This document shows positions 35,801-50,800 of a DNA stretch of 64,000 nt, one piece after another. The position numbers and the translations under genes were made by a program. The stretch is from Sclerurus mexicanus (lineage: Eukaryota > Chordata > Aves > Passeriformes > Furnariidae). The stretch is from NCBI GenBank assembly GCA_013396755.1, contig VWZF01007161.1, positions 348,610-412,609 on the forward strand, read 5' to 3'. Under the pieces are notes generated by a model. The model did no database searches and was not told the DNA's origin. It saw only the letters and a list, made by a program, of their open reading frames with translations. Positions within the stretch are counted from its first letter, which is position 1. Every line of letters starts with the position of its first letter.

Positions 35801-38800
35801 AATTTGAATCAATTAAAGGCCCAAATGCACAGATTAAGACATTTCACTTCAAATTTGCCCTCAGCAAACAAACCACTGCTGGGTTTGTGCTGCCACAGAA
35901 CCAGGTGATGGTGAGGAGACAGCAGGACCAGGAGAAGGGGGATCACCAACTGCCCTCCATGTCCTTTTGGGAGAGCAGCACCACGCTCCCCACCTCCTCC
36001 AACCACAGATGCCTGTGTGACTGCTGGGAACGTCCCAGGGACACCGTGCCACCGCTTATTTTACCTCTGTGATGTGAACACTGCCCTTAGACCAGATATT
36101 CCATCCCTAGACTTCCTCACCTCCAATGACCCAAGCAGCTTCCAAAAACCTTTGCCCTAAGAGACACCTTCTCAGGTGCCATCTCTCTTCTCAATGCAGA
36201 GTTTCAATCCAACACCACAGGGCTCCCAGTGCAACACACCACGGGGGACCTCATGGGGGGACACGGCACGTCTGTCTCAGAGCACAGGGACTTTCCTCTC
36301 ACCTGCCAAGGACTTGTACCCAAGAAACCTGTCAATCTTTTGCTGGCAGTGCTCCTGCTCCTCGTATGTCAGCAGCTGGTAGATAAACTGCCAGATGACT
36401 TGCTTGGCTGGTGTGTCCAGCACCGGGTACACATCCACAATGAGAGTGTCAATATTCCTGCAGAAGGGGAAAGAGAGGGCTGGGCAGGGAGCGCGTCCCT
36501 ACGGCACAGCCCCACCACGCCGCTCCCCGGGGCTCCGGCGCTTCCCAGCCTGCCTCCTCCGGGATCTCAGCTGCCAGGATTGCCTCAGAGGCGTCGGCAT
36601 GAACCTGTCGTTTCATGGCAGGGGCGCAGGGATTACAAGCTGTGTGGATGTGGCACTTGGGGACATGGTCAGTGGTGGCCTCGGCAGTGCTGGGGAACAG
36701 TTGAACTCGATGGTCTCCGAGGGCTTTTCCAACTGAAGTGATTCCATGATTCTCCGAGTAAGAAGGGTGAGGGAGCACCACAAAGCAGAGAGAAACTCTG
36801 GAAAGACCTAAATTTTAGCCAGCAGTGGGTAAGCAGGCTGAGGGAGAAATGCACCAAGGATGGTGGCTGGGCTGGCAGCCTCCAGGGGCCAAAGGTTTGC
36901 ATCTCATTTTGGCTCTGTGGTGTGTAGAGATAGGGAAAGGGCTGTTGGGAATAGCACTGATCCAGTGACGAGGACAGAACAGCCTGCAACAGGACGAAAT
37001 TCCTCCCTGAGAGGGTGGGCAGGCCCTGGCACAGGGTGCCCAGAGAAGCTGTAGCTGCCCCATCCCTGGAAGTGTCCAAGGCCAGGTTGGATGGGGCTTG
37101 GAGCAACCTGGGCTGGTGGAAGATGTCCCTGCCCGTGACAGGGGGTGGGACTGGAGGATTTTTAAGATCCCTTCCAACCCAAATTATTCCATGATTCTAT
37201 GGCAGGCCTCAGTAAAACACTGCTGGAAGACCAAGCAAGGGCAGGAAATGAGGTCACTCTTGAAATCTGGAGTGTGCCAGGGGATCAGTTTGGATCCCTG
37301 CAGCAGGACAGAGGGGCAATGTGCTCCATGGCAGAACAAGGGCTCTGCCAGCCACAGCCATTGCCAGGCTGCCACCAGGGGAATGTTGTGGCTGAGATGC
37401 TGAGAAGACTGAGAAGACAAGGATGGAACCTGCAGAGATTAACTGAAAGAGGTGAGACAGGATCTGTGGCCGTCAGGACAGCTGGACAGAAGAGAGCCTG
37501 CACTGGGGGGACAAAGGGATAAGGAGTGACCAGATTAACCTGGAAAGCTGAAGGGTCAGCCCTGCCCTCAGAGGGCAGAGTTGGGCTCATGCCCTGTGGA
37601 TGCACACAGGGGAACATCCAGCTGGGGAACATGGGGAGCACGGGGACAGCAGAGCTCGGAGTGACAGCCTCCCATCCCAGACCTGCCTCTGCCGGACACC
37701 GACTCTGGCCAGGCGCTGCTACAGGCCAGGCACCAGTGTGGGAGGAGCGGAGGTGCCATCGAGTTACCGATGTTGGAAGAAGCCTTCCAGAGCCTTGCAG
37801 ATGGTGTAACGCTCGGGTGGGGTCAGCAGGTGCTCCAGCTGCTGCGTGAAGGTCCTTCCTTGAATCTTGATGCTAGAGGGGAGAATCTCTGCAACCCACT
37901 GCAGGGAGGTGAGGGAGGAGGAGCTGCTCGGGGACTCAGCAGAGTCAGAGTCTGCAAAACAAACAGTCCATCTTTTCTTGGTTTCTTTTGAGGGCAGTGG
38001 AGCAGTTTGAGTGCCACCGGTTCTGTACTCTGACACGGGTCAGGTTGGATGGGGTTTGGAGCAAGCAGATCTACTGGGACGTGTCAAAGGGGTGGAATAA
38101 GATCATCTTTAAGACCCTTTCAATCTGAACCATTCTGGAATTCTGTGGTTATATGAAGGAATGAGCTGCTGGGTCTAGTTTCTAGCACACATGCAAACCT
38201 GTTGGAATCCCAGGGCTCCTAATGTGGGGCTAAGGGGAGTCCACTGCTGCTTCAGAGGGAAGAGCCAGTCCCTAATTCCTGGGACTCTGCATCGTGGAGC
38301 CGCGCCCCAAAACCGGACTGGTCCCCCTGCCTCCCCACAGCTTCGGAGCCGCAGCAGCGCCCGTGCCGTGCCCTGGGCTGGGGTCCTGCTGACACCACCC
38401 CACTGCCCCAGACACCGTCAGCTCCTGCTGACTCCTCACCAGCAGCGAGGTAAATTATTGATCCCAGCAGCAGGATAATGATCCTGCACAGCACAGTCCA
38501 TCCACAGCCATGGGACTGCGCAGCCACCATGGAAGCGCGGGGTTGGGTTACTGCGGCCAACACACAGCACAGACTGCACGGAAAGGACATTGGCAAGGGA
38601 CACCAAGGACAATCACACAGCAGGATGAGCCCTCCTGGAGAGCAGCCAAGCCTGAGATCCAGCCTGATCCCAGAAAGCAAGAGGCCATGTGCCCTGGGGA
38701 GGGAAGCATCCCTCCAGACAGCACCTTAAACCTGCGGAGCCCGTGGAGGTGCTCAGCAATCCCCTCCTACACCAGCAGCTCAGGACCTGGTGTGGCATTT

Positions 38801-41800
38801 CTGCCACTCCAGACCCTCCTCCCCACTCTTACCATTGGAGATGTTGACGATGCCCTCTTCTACCACCAAGGTGGGCATTGCCCCACTGCCCTGCAGCATC
38901 GACACCACCTTGTCGTGGGAGCAGTTCCTGTGGGCACGGGAGAGCTGGGTCAGAGCTGTCTGTCCCCATGGGCAGCGCTGTGGGCAGCAGCTCCCAGGAG
39001 AGCAGGGGGGAGACGATGCTCGCGGCTGCCTTCATTTATCTTGGAAAAGCCCTCTCGTGCTGCTCAGAGCCAGGCAGCTTTGGGCCCTGCTGTGATTCCC
39101 CTGGTTTCTCTCAGTCTTTGTTTGCTTTTACCTGTGCTGCACGAAATGGAGCTTCCTTGAGAGAGGGAGACCGGGTCGTGCTGGGCTCCCCACTCTACCT
39201 GCGCCATGGAATAACCTGTGGGCACCTTGTGGAGCTCACGGCACATGAAGGCAGCGTTAAGGCACACCCAGACCCAGAAAAGGAATTTTCCTTTAAATGA
39301 CACAGTGCTGCAGGTCTCTCCTTGCCTGTCCTAATTCTTCACGAAAAGAAAATGCAAGGCGAATATAAAGTGTAATTTTGTAGGCAAAAAAAATCTTGGG
39401 ATGCCCTTGGAGGAGGGTATGGGCCAGGCTGGGACAATGCCTGCTAAAACAGGGCTCCGAGGACAATCCTCAACTCATCTCCTCTATTTTCTGGCAATGC
39501 TGCATCAGCCAACAGTTTGCTGGATCAGCTGAAATGTGAGAACCTGAGCCCCGACAGAAGCAGCATCAGATGTTTAACCTTTAAATATTCATCACTCTCT
39601 CTTATCCTGTAGCCTCCTCTAACCCTTTGCTCTTGGTTCTCGTGTGGAAAGACCAACCAAGGACACAGGGGCTGCTGCCTGAGCTGACGAGGGGCACTTG
39701 CCTCTCTGGTTCCACTGCTGTGGTGCACTAATATACAGAAGAATTCACTTCTGTGTGGAAATGTGACTCCCATGTGGTTTTAAGCTTACGATCCCATGCT
39801 GGGAGCGACTCATGGTCTGGATGGTGCTCTGCTGCTTTCAAAAGCAGAACTCCAGGTAACTCGGATTAACTGAGAAAGGCTCAAACTGGGGTCTAGGGGT
39901 GGGCTGCAGTCAGGACCCCAGTTATATAGGCTGTCCTGCATTGAACACTGTTATTTGCATAGAAAAATCAGAAGAGGAGCAGAGATAGAGAGAAATACTG
40001 CTCTTAGAGCCAGATTCTATAAAAGAATATTAAAGGAGATATCCCCATGGGGCAAAACCCCTCACGCTCCGCAGCAGATGTCCCTCCAGGACCAGCAGCT
40101 CATTGATCTGGCACAAGAGTGACCACACACACGTGCTCAGCCCCTGCCACCCCGGCCCCCCAGCACAGGGGTCCCACTGAGCTCTCACCTCATGTCCAGA
40201 CCGTTGAGGAACAGGATCCTGTCTCCAGCTTTGAGAGCAGCCTTCTCTGCCGGGCTCCCTAAACACACAGGGACACGGGGGGCTTTAGCTGGTGGTCCCA
40301 ACTCCCCGTCCATGCCCAGGGACACCCCATGCACGGCACCCACTGCTGTTGGCTTATCTGGGTGGGCTGGGACCCTTCACCCAGCTGGGTGCCAGCACCC
40401 AACCTGCACTGGGAACACTGGTGTCATTTCAGGATATTCACTGAACACACTTTTCCACTTTTCAAAACAAGGACTGGATGAAGCCAAACTAAGTTGTATC
40501 AAAGACAGTCGGTATTCCACTGGGAATACTCCATCGTGGCACCTTGGAAAAGTTGCTTTTGCTGTTTTCTGGCAAACAACAGCTGACATTCCCAGTTCAG
40601 AGCTGAGATCAATAAGCGACTTTGAATCTTGTGGCTGGAACTGTTCTTACCTGGTAGGACAGACTCGATCCACACTGGGGCATGGCCACGGAGTGTGAAG
40701 CCAAAGCTCCTGTTGCCTTTATAAACTCGCACAGTTCTGCAGGGAAAAAGAGCAACTGGGACATCAGAATCCAAGATATGGCTCTTGTTTCCCTCCCCAG
40801 CACCTCCACAACCCTGTCAGCCCAGGTGTCTCCTGAGTGTTCAAGTCCCCAACACTCCCAGCGTCCCTGCAAGGTCCCTTTTGATAATGACATGTCTGTC
40901 AAATGTGGTTTTAAAGTGGAACATGGGCTAAATGTATATATTTAAATGAGATATATCTATAATCATGCTAAGATTATCTAGTTGCAACCCTTCATGTGAG
41001 GAGAGTGGGAACTGGATGACCTTTAAGGTCCCTTCCAACCCAAACCAGCCTGTGATTCTTTATTACACAGAATTAGAGACAACGTGGTTTAGGGACCAAG
41101 GGTCTTGTGGGCTGATGAGAGAGGAATTAAATTCCTCTAGGAAATTTTGGAGGGAGCATTAGGAAATCTCCCCACTGGGAGGCTGATTGGAGCTGGGAGT
41201 TGTTCCTGCAGGGAGCTGGGGGAAGGCAGCATTACTGAGATCATTTACAGCCAGCAAGATCCAGTGCTGGCATTGAGGGAGACTGTGCCAGAGGCGGATT
41301 TTGGACAAGTTACACCAAAATTATCCTGGCAGGAAGATGGGATGGATCCAACTCCCTGGATTGCCCAGATCCTGCTCTCTTGTTGGTGAGGTGGAGGTGA
41401 GATCAGAGAAGGAGACACAGCCAGGGCTCTGTGCCCTCCAAGGCTGCTGAGATCTGGCCATATGGGCACAGGAAGTGGGTTAATCCCTGTGCTCCAGGGA
41501 TTGTCCATGCTTCCTCCCACAGCCTCACGCCCAGACACCTGCTGGGGCAGGGTAGGACCAGACAGAGAAACACAGAATCATGGAATTGTTACCATTGGAA
41601 AAAACCTTTAAGATCATCAATTCAGTCATCAGCTATCACCACCTCCACGTTCACCACTAACCCAAGTCCTCAAGTGCCACATCCACATGGTTTTTGAACA
41701 CTTCCAGGCGTGGGAACTCCACCACTGCCCTGGGCAGCCTGTGCCAGGGCTTGACAACTCTTTCTGTGAAGAAATTTTCCCCAATGTTCAGTCTAAACCT

Positions 41801-44800
41801 CCCCTTGCAACTTGAGGCCATTTCTTCTCATCCTGTCACTCGTTATCCAGGAAAACAGGTTGACCCCCACCTGGCTAAACCTCCTGTCAGCCTGCTCTGG
41901 GTCCAGGTACCCTGCATCCCACTGGCACAGCTGGGCACCCTGGATCCTGCTGGCATAGCTGGGTACTCTGCAGCCCACCCAGCAAGGAGCCAACATCTCC
42001 TCTCAGTCTACAAGTGCCACCTCAGCTCCTCATGTGGCTCATCCCAGCCAGCCCTGCAATGGTGAGGGGACACAGAGGCCGTTCCAGAGCCAGGACAAGG
42101 GGCACAAACCTGCCCAGCCTTCAAGAGGGAGAGCTGTTTGCTCATCCCGATCCCACAAGGGTTTCACACGGCACACACCCCCTTTCCCTGGCATCTCCCC
42201 CATGCTGCCCTCCGCACCAAACGAGGCGGTGCTGCGGTGACCTCAGGGGCACCCAGGAGAGGTGTTACCTGCGGGCAGCCCCCGAGGCCACATTGCTGGC
42301 AACGAGGGAGGTGGTTTTGCGCAGGCTCTTGCTGAGCTCCTCGTGGCTGCGGGGCACGGAGCTGGCGCGGGTGGAGACCAGGAGCCGCTCCTGGTGGTCC
42401 TCGCTGCGGCTGCGGCGCAGCCGGTTGCTGTGCTGCTCGCTCTTGGAGCGGCAGAGCTTGCTGATCAGGCTCTGAGACACCACCTCGTCAAAGCGCTGCC
42501 GGTGCTTCTTGGGGATGAAAATCCTGGGGAAATGAGACAAGGGAAGAGAGTGAGGAACGGGGCCGTGGCAGCTGTGGCACAGAGCTCTGGATCCAGGCAT
42601 CCCTGGAAAGGAAGGAGCAGAACCCCTCGAGTGCTCTTGTCCTCAGCCCTCCCAGAGCTGTAAATGCCAGGGCTGGGGACACCAGGGGTGCTGGGGACAC
42701 CAGGGGTGCTGGGGACACCAGGGACACCAGCTGTATCTCTCCTCCCATCCCATGCACAGCTCCATTGGAGTGATGACATCAGACCCCTCCTCCAGACCTG
42801 CTTCTTTCCCAGGACATTGTGGGACCCCCAAAATGTTGTTCTCATCTCCTGCCCCAGACTCTCTGCTGGGACCCCACACTCCTTGGCTCCAGCCTTGAAC
42901 ATTCCCACAGTCCAGTGCCCTCCACAGCCAGGCAGGAGCCTTGTGCCCCTTGGGAGATGTTGGTGCTGCAGGGATGGGTACGGTGACACAGCAAGCAAGG
43001 GGACACCACCGGGAACTCACTGTTTCTGGTGACCTCCCCTCTGCCTGGCAGGAGCTCCCACCTTGGCCAGGGTGAACCCCATAACACCAGGAGACGCTTT
43101 TTCTTTTCCTTTACCTTCTGCCATCACAGCAGTGAGACGCTGACACCTGCTCACCTACCCCTACCCTCTGTTTGCACATTTAGGGGCTTCTGGAGGAGCT
43201 GTTATCTCTGTTTCTATAGCAACCCCTCCCTGCACCTCGCAGCTGTGGTCGCTCCTTAGACAAAACCACCTCGTGAGGTTCATTAGTGCTCCTCACCTCA
43301 CCTCCCTGTGTTACCACAGCCTCACTGGGGTGTGAGCGCACTCCAGGCTGCCTGGGACCACATCCCCCACGGGAGAAGGAACTGGTCCAAACTGGTGCCA
43401 GAGGACCCGGAGAAACCTGCTCCGAGGGGCTGCACCAGTGGGGCACAGCTGGATGGGCTGGGGCTGGTGGGGGATCCCACAGGGCTCCCTCGGGCAGCCT
43501 CACCAAGGGAACACAGAAACCTGGGGGAAGCCGGAGGAGGAGGAAGGGGAGGCTTCAAATCACAAATCTACCAGAACCAGGACATCTTTATTTCCCCCCA
43601 ACAAAAGGCAGAACTCAAAACAAGAGCTGCTGCAGGAGGAGAAGACAGATCACAAGCCACCCAAGGCTGGCAGATGCTCACACAGAGCATTTGGTAACAA
43701 TTTCAAATAAGTAACACACTGGTGCAATTCCCAGGCGATTTGTGATTAAGCAGCAACTAGAAAAGAATGAAATTGTGCTAATAAATAGTGCACCCAGCCG
43801 TGAGCTGTAGGACAGGGCAGCCACAGCCCTGGGGCAGGGGAAGATGTAGGTCCCCCATACCTTTGCCTCAGGCTGGCGCCCACCAGGGAGAAAACCAGGT
43901 TCCTCAGAGGCAAAATGAGCACAATCCCATTTAACTGGCCAAATTAAATCGGCCCTGCTTGTTCCAGCAGAGCTGTCCCACTTTACAACAACCTCTGCTT
44001 CACCATCGGGCTGCCAGACACCAGGACTGAGGAGCACAGCTCCGTGCCCAGACACGAGGACACGGCTTAAGGGCTGCACCATAACTTGGTGCTAGAAGTA
44101 CAATGCTGCCTCAGCAAGGAGACAACTGAGTGACTGTACAATCTCATTAAACATGCCAAGTAGTTCCTTTCTGCAACACCTGGATGGCCCCTTGCTGCGG
44201 TGCTGCTCGGGGATCCCCAATTTCCCTGGTGCCCTGCAGTTCAGCAGGTGCTGGCTCCCAAAACATGTGTGCCCAGGTCTGGTCCTTGACGAGGGACCCA
44301 CCAAAGGCAGCATGTGGGGGGTCGTTAGCGTGGATGCCTCAGTTCCAGCATGATGCCACCCATGCAGCACACACCAGCACTGGCACCAGCACCAGCCCGG
44401 TGCAGATGGTACCCGAGGCTTTGCAGAATCCTGCTATCCCGTGGGATAGACCTGGCTCTGCCCATCAGCATGACACCGAGCAACAGCACCCAGCTGGGAT
44501 ATCCCTCTCCCAGCAAATCCCACCGGGATTCACAGAGCATGGATGTGCCCACTCCGTTTGGGGAGGTCACCCTGGAGCAGCGGTACAGCCATACGGTGCT
44601 GACCTTGTGCCTCCTCTCCCTCCTCCTGGGGTGCTCCAGGTCAGCCCTGGCTCTGTTTCCTGTTGGAGAGGGGATGGGAAAGGCATCCCTATCCCTGGGC
44701 ACTGCCCGCTCTGTCCCCATGCAGGGTGTGCTGAGCCCCAGGGCACCAGCCGTCCTCTCCAGCGATTCGGCACCTGCTCAGGAGAATCCAGTCTGCTCCA

Positions 44801-47800
44801 ACACAGAGGTGAATTCAGGGCATTTTTCAGGCCAGAAGAGGCCCCAGAGGCTCCAACCTGCTTCACTTTTACCCCCACTCCTGAAGCAGCCTGGCCAGGA
44901 CAGTGGCACAGTGCCATGAGTGGGAAACCCTCTGCCACTGCCCAGTGCCTGTCCCCAGCACTCAGCTCCTTCTTGGGACTCATTTTGGCATGTTCAGCAC
45001 ATCTCAGTCTGTGTCACACTCATGTCACACTGTGTCACACAGTGGATCACTGGCCACCCACCTTTGGGGCAGACAGTCCCACTCCTGCAGCCCGCCCTTG
45101 CTGGGAGCTGCCTCCCCCATTTCCCAGCCCAGCGCTCTGGAGAATCCCCTCTTCCACATGCACATGTCCTGCACTGGGTGCTGAGCTCACCTGGACAGTC
45201 CCACCCCGGAATGCTGAGACTGCCTGGGGCAGGACGTGTCCCCTTGGGAGGGCAGCAGGGGCAGCTCCAGCCCAGGCTGGGGGTGGGTGAAGGTGCCCCA
45301 AGTTTGCTCGGAGCTCACGCTCAACCAGGCTGGAAGTGAGAGGTCCCCAGGCCTCGCTCCATCACACCCAACACCCCCAAGCCCCCTCCTCACCACCCAC
45401 CCCTCGGCTGCCCACGCTCATGGAGACAAAGCAGGCCCACATGGGCTCTCCCCGCTGCTCCCCAGTCCGCCCAACCCCAGTTTTTCACCTGAGCTTCACC
45501 CAACTCCCCCCAGCAGCCTGTGCCAGCGCTGCGGTGGGCACGGGGCAGTGCCAGGGCTGCCCAGTGCTACAGCGGGGTCCCCGCAGCCATCGCGGGGGTG
45601 CCTGCGGGGCACGAGGCTGTCCCCGCTCACCGCCGGCCACGCTCCCCTCGCGGGAGAGCGGGGCAGGGACACGTACCGAAAATGCCGAGAGAAACTCCGG
45701 TCCTTGCCCATTTGTCGGGGTGCGGCGGGAACAAAAGGGAGACAGATGCTTCAGATCCTCATGCAGCTGAGCCCCAGCCCCGGCTCACGCCCCGACGGAT
45801 CCAGGAGCCGCGGGGAGCGCCAGCCGGTGCCGCCGGCACCCCCGCCGTGCCCGGGCACCGCGGCCACACGGGCACCGTGCGACCCCCACGGCTCAGCCCT
45901 GCCTGCTCCTCCTGCAGCTTTACCGTCGACAGAAAGCCCCGTCGTGCCTGCCGGCCCTCAGTGCCAGCGCTGCCCTCCCCGCCCGGCTCTGCCCCGGCTC
46001 GCAGCCACCAGCCCTCTCTCTTCCCCTAAAAACTGCAGTCGCTGTAATTTCCAGCTCGAAGCATCTCGTAACAGAAAGGAGGGCACGGCTCGGCGCCGAA
46101 CTCCGGGGGGATGCCTCCCTGGTGCTAATTAGTTGACTTCTAAAGTGCTTCTGTTTAAATTACGTGCTGCTGTAAGGGGTGAGAAACCTTAAAGGCAAAC
46201 GGCATCGGGTGTGTGGATGTGGGCGTGGAGGCGGAGCTGCCGGGCTGGACCGGGATCAGCACCAGGACCAGAGTCCTGGGCCCCAAAGCCCCCACGGAGC
46301 ATCCTTAACCCCCAGGGTAACACAGCAGCACTTTGCAGTAGGAATAAAAGATAAAACCCCATCCCTAATTTAAATAACGCCATCTTTAAGCACAGCACTT
46401 GCGTTTGATGAAGAGGATGTGAAGCTTCCAACAGCTGCCAACATCAGATAAAATCTCCAGGTAGTAGCAAAGGAAGGAAAAATGAAAAATGCATGGTTTA
46501 GCCCCCAAAAAAACTAGCAAAGACCTGACCTTGACTCTGTTAGTTGTGCAGAAAAACACGTCCCAGGGTGGATTAAAACACTGAGCTACACTTGGATTAT
46601 GTCTGGACTGTGTTGTGGAATCAGATACTGGTCTGGAAAAGCCCTTCTGCCCTGGTTAAATGCTGAAATTTGGGAGAGAAAACTCTTGTTGGCTTTTTTA
46701 TTCCAGAACAGGAATTCTGGTTATGAACCTCAAATTCTGCTTCTCAAACCTCACCTACCCATGTGCATGGGAGGGGGGTCACAGCCTGGCACTGGCCTCC
46801 AGCGCCAGCAGCTCCCACAGCTCCGGGGCGATGCGGCACCTCCGGACCCTCCCCAGCACGAGCGGGACCTGCTCCAGCCCAGCAGCAAGCACGGAGCTGT
46901 GATTTCCCCCGAGGCTGCTCTCCCGTTGTTATGCCATTGCTGGGAGGCTCCATAATCACTCATCTGGCTGCAGATGTTTTGCAGATGGGACTGTCATTAC
47001 CATTAAATAGGAATGAAGGTGCTTTTCAGCCTGAGAGTGCAGACAGGGTGGAATGCAGTGGCTGTGCACCGGGGCTGGGAGCCCCTTGCAGCCCTTCCCC
47101 AGCCACCCAGCTCATCCCTGGCGACAGCCTAAAACCCCTGACAGCTTTTGGGGAGGGTCATGATGAAAGATTCCCCCCGCAGCAGTGCCACATCCCGTGC
47201 CTGGCCGGGGATCCCCTTCCCCATCAGCACCAGGACCCTGGGGTGCTCTCACTTGTCCCAAACCCCATGTCTCTGTGCCCAAACCATGCTGTGCACCAAG
47301 AGCTGGTGGCTTTGTCCTTGCCCTGGCAGGGAAGGGCAGCCCCACAGCTGACAGGGAGACAGAAACCTTCAAAGGAAAAAAGGTTCCAGAAAGGCTTTCT
47401 CTGCAGCTTCCACCCTGCCCGGTGGGAATCACGGACAGTGGCCAGGGCAGGGGGTGCAGATGGGGCTCGATGCCACCCCACCCTCACAGACAAGTCCCCA
47501 GACCTGCTGTGACACAACCGGGGAGACACGGCCAGCTTCAGCCCAGTCCCCTGTGTCCCACACCAGCCCTGGGGTGCAGGGACCTGTGTCACCCCCACTT
47601 TTTGGAGCCACACCTGCTGCCCCCCACCAACTTTCTGCCTGGAACAGCAGCACAAAAGCAGCTTTCCCTGTTTTCTTTGAGACACTGGAAAACTCAGACC
47701 AAGTAACCACTTCTCCAAATAAAAGTTGTGACTCCAGCAGAGTTCAGGTGGGCCAGGCTGATTCCATCTGCGTCCCAGCCGGAGTTTGATTTGCCAAAGG

Positions 47801-50800
47801 AAATTAATCTCCTATCAGGAGATTTTGCACTGAGGCATTTTGGTTGTGACCTATTTGAACTCCACCAATAAAAAGGGAACTCGCTCCCAATTGTCTCACT
47901 GGTGGCACGTTTTGTTCCCTGCTGCCCTAATTCCCTTTTTTTTGGGCAGTTGAGCATATGCTGGGCTATCAGATTAGGGATTTTTTTTTAAATGGAAGCA
48001 AACAAGAGCTGCTTTTCCTGCATTACTGTCCTGCCATCCTGGTGGTTTTTCAGTGGGAATGCTGGGGCCATGGACAGAAGGACAGTGTCCATGTCAGCAC
48101 CAGCGGCTCGGGCGGGTCACACATGCTGCATCAGTATCCAAGAGAGCCTGGAAGCTCCCCCCAGCCCTGGAGGAGTGGATATGTGGAGGGGGGCTGACAA
48201 GTAGGGAAGCAGCACAATCCATAATATATAAATCCTGATGGCTAAAATGAAATTTCTTATCCAAGCACGGTCACAGATGGTTGGAGTGGTTTAATATGGG
48301 AACACGCCAAGCGATTTTATTGCCGTGAAAAACAAGCTGAGACAAATAGATTGCGTTGGGAGCATTATTAACAGGAACTCTGTGGAATCTCTCCCATAAT
48401 AAGGGAACCCCTGATGGGCAGCGACTTCATCTGTGTCAGGGATCAGAAGTGATTGTGATGAGAGCAGGCTCCCCTTGGCCCACCAAAGCACCCTTTGGCA
48501 TTCCCAAAGGAGAAAGGAGCAGAAGCAGGGTCTGCTCAGGAGGCAAACGGAGCATAACCAAAGCAGTGAAGTATAAACTACCTTAAACTATTCTCCCTAC
48601 TCTACTGAAACACTGAAGCGCAACAGGACTTAGAGGAGATGCAAGATAACATCTCACAGCCTGAACAGCCCCAGACTTATCCCCCAAGGATGCGCCAGGG
48701 TGAGGGGCTGGGTGTGATACTCATCCCCTTATTCCAGTCCAGGTTATCAGGACAATATCTGTGTAACCATCAATGCCAATGGTATATTCACCAGCATTGT
48801 GGGTCAGTGGGGAGGAAGATATCTGTTTCCCACCAAATCTACAGCAAATGGATGTTTTTAACCTAAACAGTGCTGCCGGGAGCTGGTGCATCACTGGTAC
48901 TGCCTGGAAAACATGCTGTTCGAAGGGAGACAGCACCTGGGACATGGGGATGGGCAAGTACCACAGCCCTGGGAGACACCAGGGAGGATCTCCCTGTCAC
49001 ACTCGCCTTGGAGGGTCACTGGTCCCCAGAGCCCAGGGATGAACCTGGGGTGGTTGTGCCAGCACTGCTGAGCACGGGGTGCACAGCCGGTGCCACTGGA
49101 ATCACAGCTGTGCCCTGGTTTGAAACCTGCTCAGAAATAAGAGCAGCAGGGTTGCTGCCCCTGGGACCATGACCTGCCCAAAATAACCCCCTCCCCTCTG
49201 CAGGCCGGTGTGAGGCACACGCAGCCCAGCACACACAACCCAGCACACACAGCCCAGCACACACAGCCCTGCACACACAGCCCTGCACACACAGCCCTGC
49301 ACACACAGCACACACAGCCCTGCACACAGAGCCCTGCACACACAGCCCTGCACACAGAGCCCTGCACACAGAGCCCAGCACACACAGCCCTGCACACAGA
49401 GCCCAGCACACACAGCCCAGCACACACAGCACACACAGCCCAGGACACACAGCCCTGCACACACAGCCCTGCACACACAGCCCTGCACACAGAGCCCTGC
49501 ACACAGAGCCCNNNNNNNNNNNNNNNNNNNNNNNNNNNNNNNNNNNNNNNNNNNNNNNNNNNNNNNNNNNNNNNNNNNNNNNNNNNNNNNNNNNNNNNNN
49601 NNNNNNNNNNNNNNNNNNNNNNNNNNNNNNNNNNNNNNNNNNNNNNNNNNNNNNNNNNNNNNNNNNNNNNNNNNNNNNNNNNNNNNNNNNNNNNNNNNNN
49701 NNNNNNNNNNNNNNNNNNNNNNNNNNNNNNNNNNNNNNNNNNNNNNNNNNNNNNNNNNNNNNNNNNNNNNNNNNNNNNNNNNNNNNNNNNNNNNNNNNNN
49801 NNNNNNNNNNNNNNNNNNNNNNNNNNNNNNNNNNNNNNNNNNNNNNNNNNNNNNNNNNNNNNNNNNNNNNNNGAGCCCTGCACACAGAGCCCAGCACACA
49901 CAGCCCTGCACACAGCACACACAGCCCTGCACACAGCACACACAGCCCTGCACACAGCACACACAGCCCTGCACACAGCACACACAGCCCTGCACACAGC
50001 ACACACAGCCCTGCACACAGCACACACAGCCCTGCACACAGCACACACAGCCCTGCACACAGCACACACAGCCCTGCACACAGCACACACAGCCCTGCAC
50101 ACAGCACACACAGCCCTGCACACAGCACACACAGCCCTGCACACAGCACACACAGCCCTGCACACAGCACACACAGCCCTGCACACAGCACACACAGCCC
50201 TGCACACAGCACACACAGCCCTGCACACAGCACACACAGCCCTGCACACAGCACACACAGCCCTGCACACAGCACACACAGCCCTGCACACAGCACACAC
50301 AGCCCTGCACACAGCACACACAGCCCTGCACACAGCACACACAGCCCTGCACACAGCACACACAGCCCTGCACACAGCACACACAGCCCTGCACACAGCA
50401 CACACAGCCCTGCACACAGCACACACAGCCCTGCACACAGCACACACAGCCCTGCACACAGCACACACAGCCCTGCACACAGCACACACAGCCCTGCACA
50501 CAGCACACACAGCCCTGCACACAGCACACACAGCCCTGCACACAGCACACACAGCCCTGCACACAGCACACACAGCCCTGCACACAGCACACACAGCCCT
50601 GCACACAGCACACACAGCCCTGCACACAGCACACACAGCCCTGCACACAGCACACACAGCCCTGCACACAGCACACACAGCCCTGCACACAGCACACACA
50701 GCCCTGCACACAGCACACACAGCCCTGCACACAGCACACACAGCCCTGCACACAGCACACACAGCCCTGCACACAGCACACACAGCCCTGCACACACAGC

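Noticed and set aside
42465..42998. 177-codon - strand ORF with GVPSTP repeats
   Set aside because: It is the read-through of an 18-bp tandem repeat next to a real GRID2IP exon.
45236..46132. 298-codon + strand ORF
   Set aside because: Low-complexity Pro/Arg/Ser peptide in a CpG-rich segment with overlapping open frames in other phases; no homology recognised.
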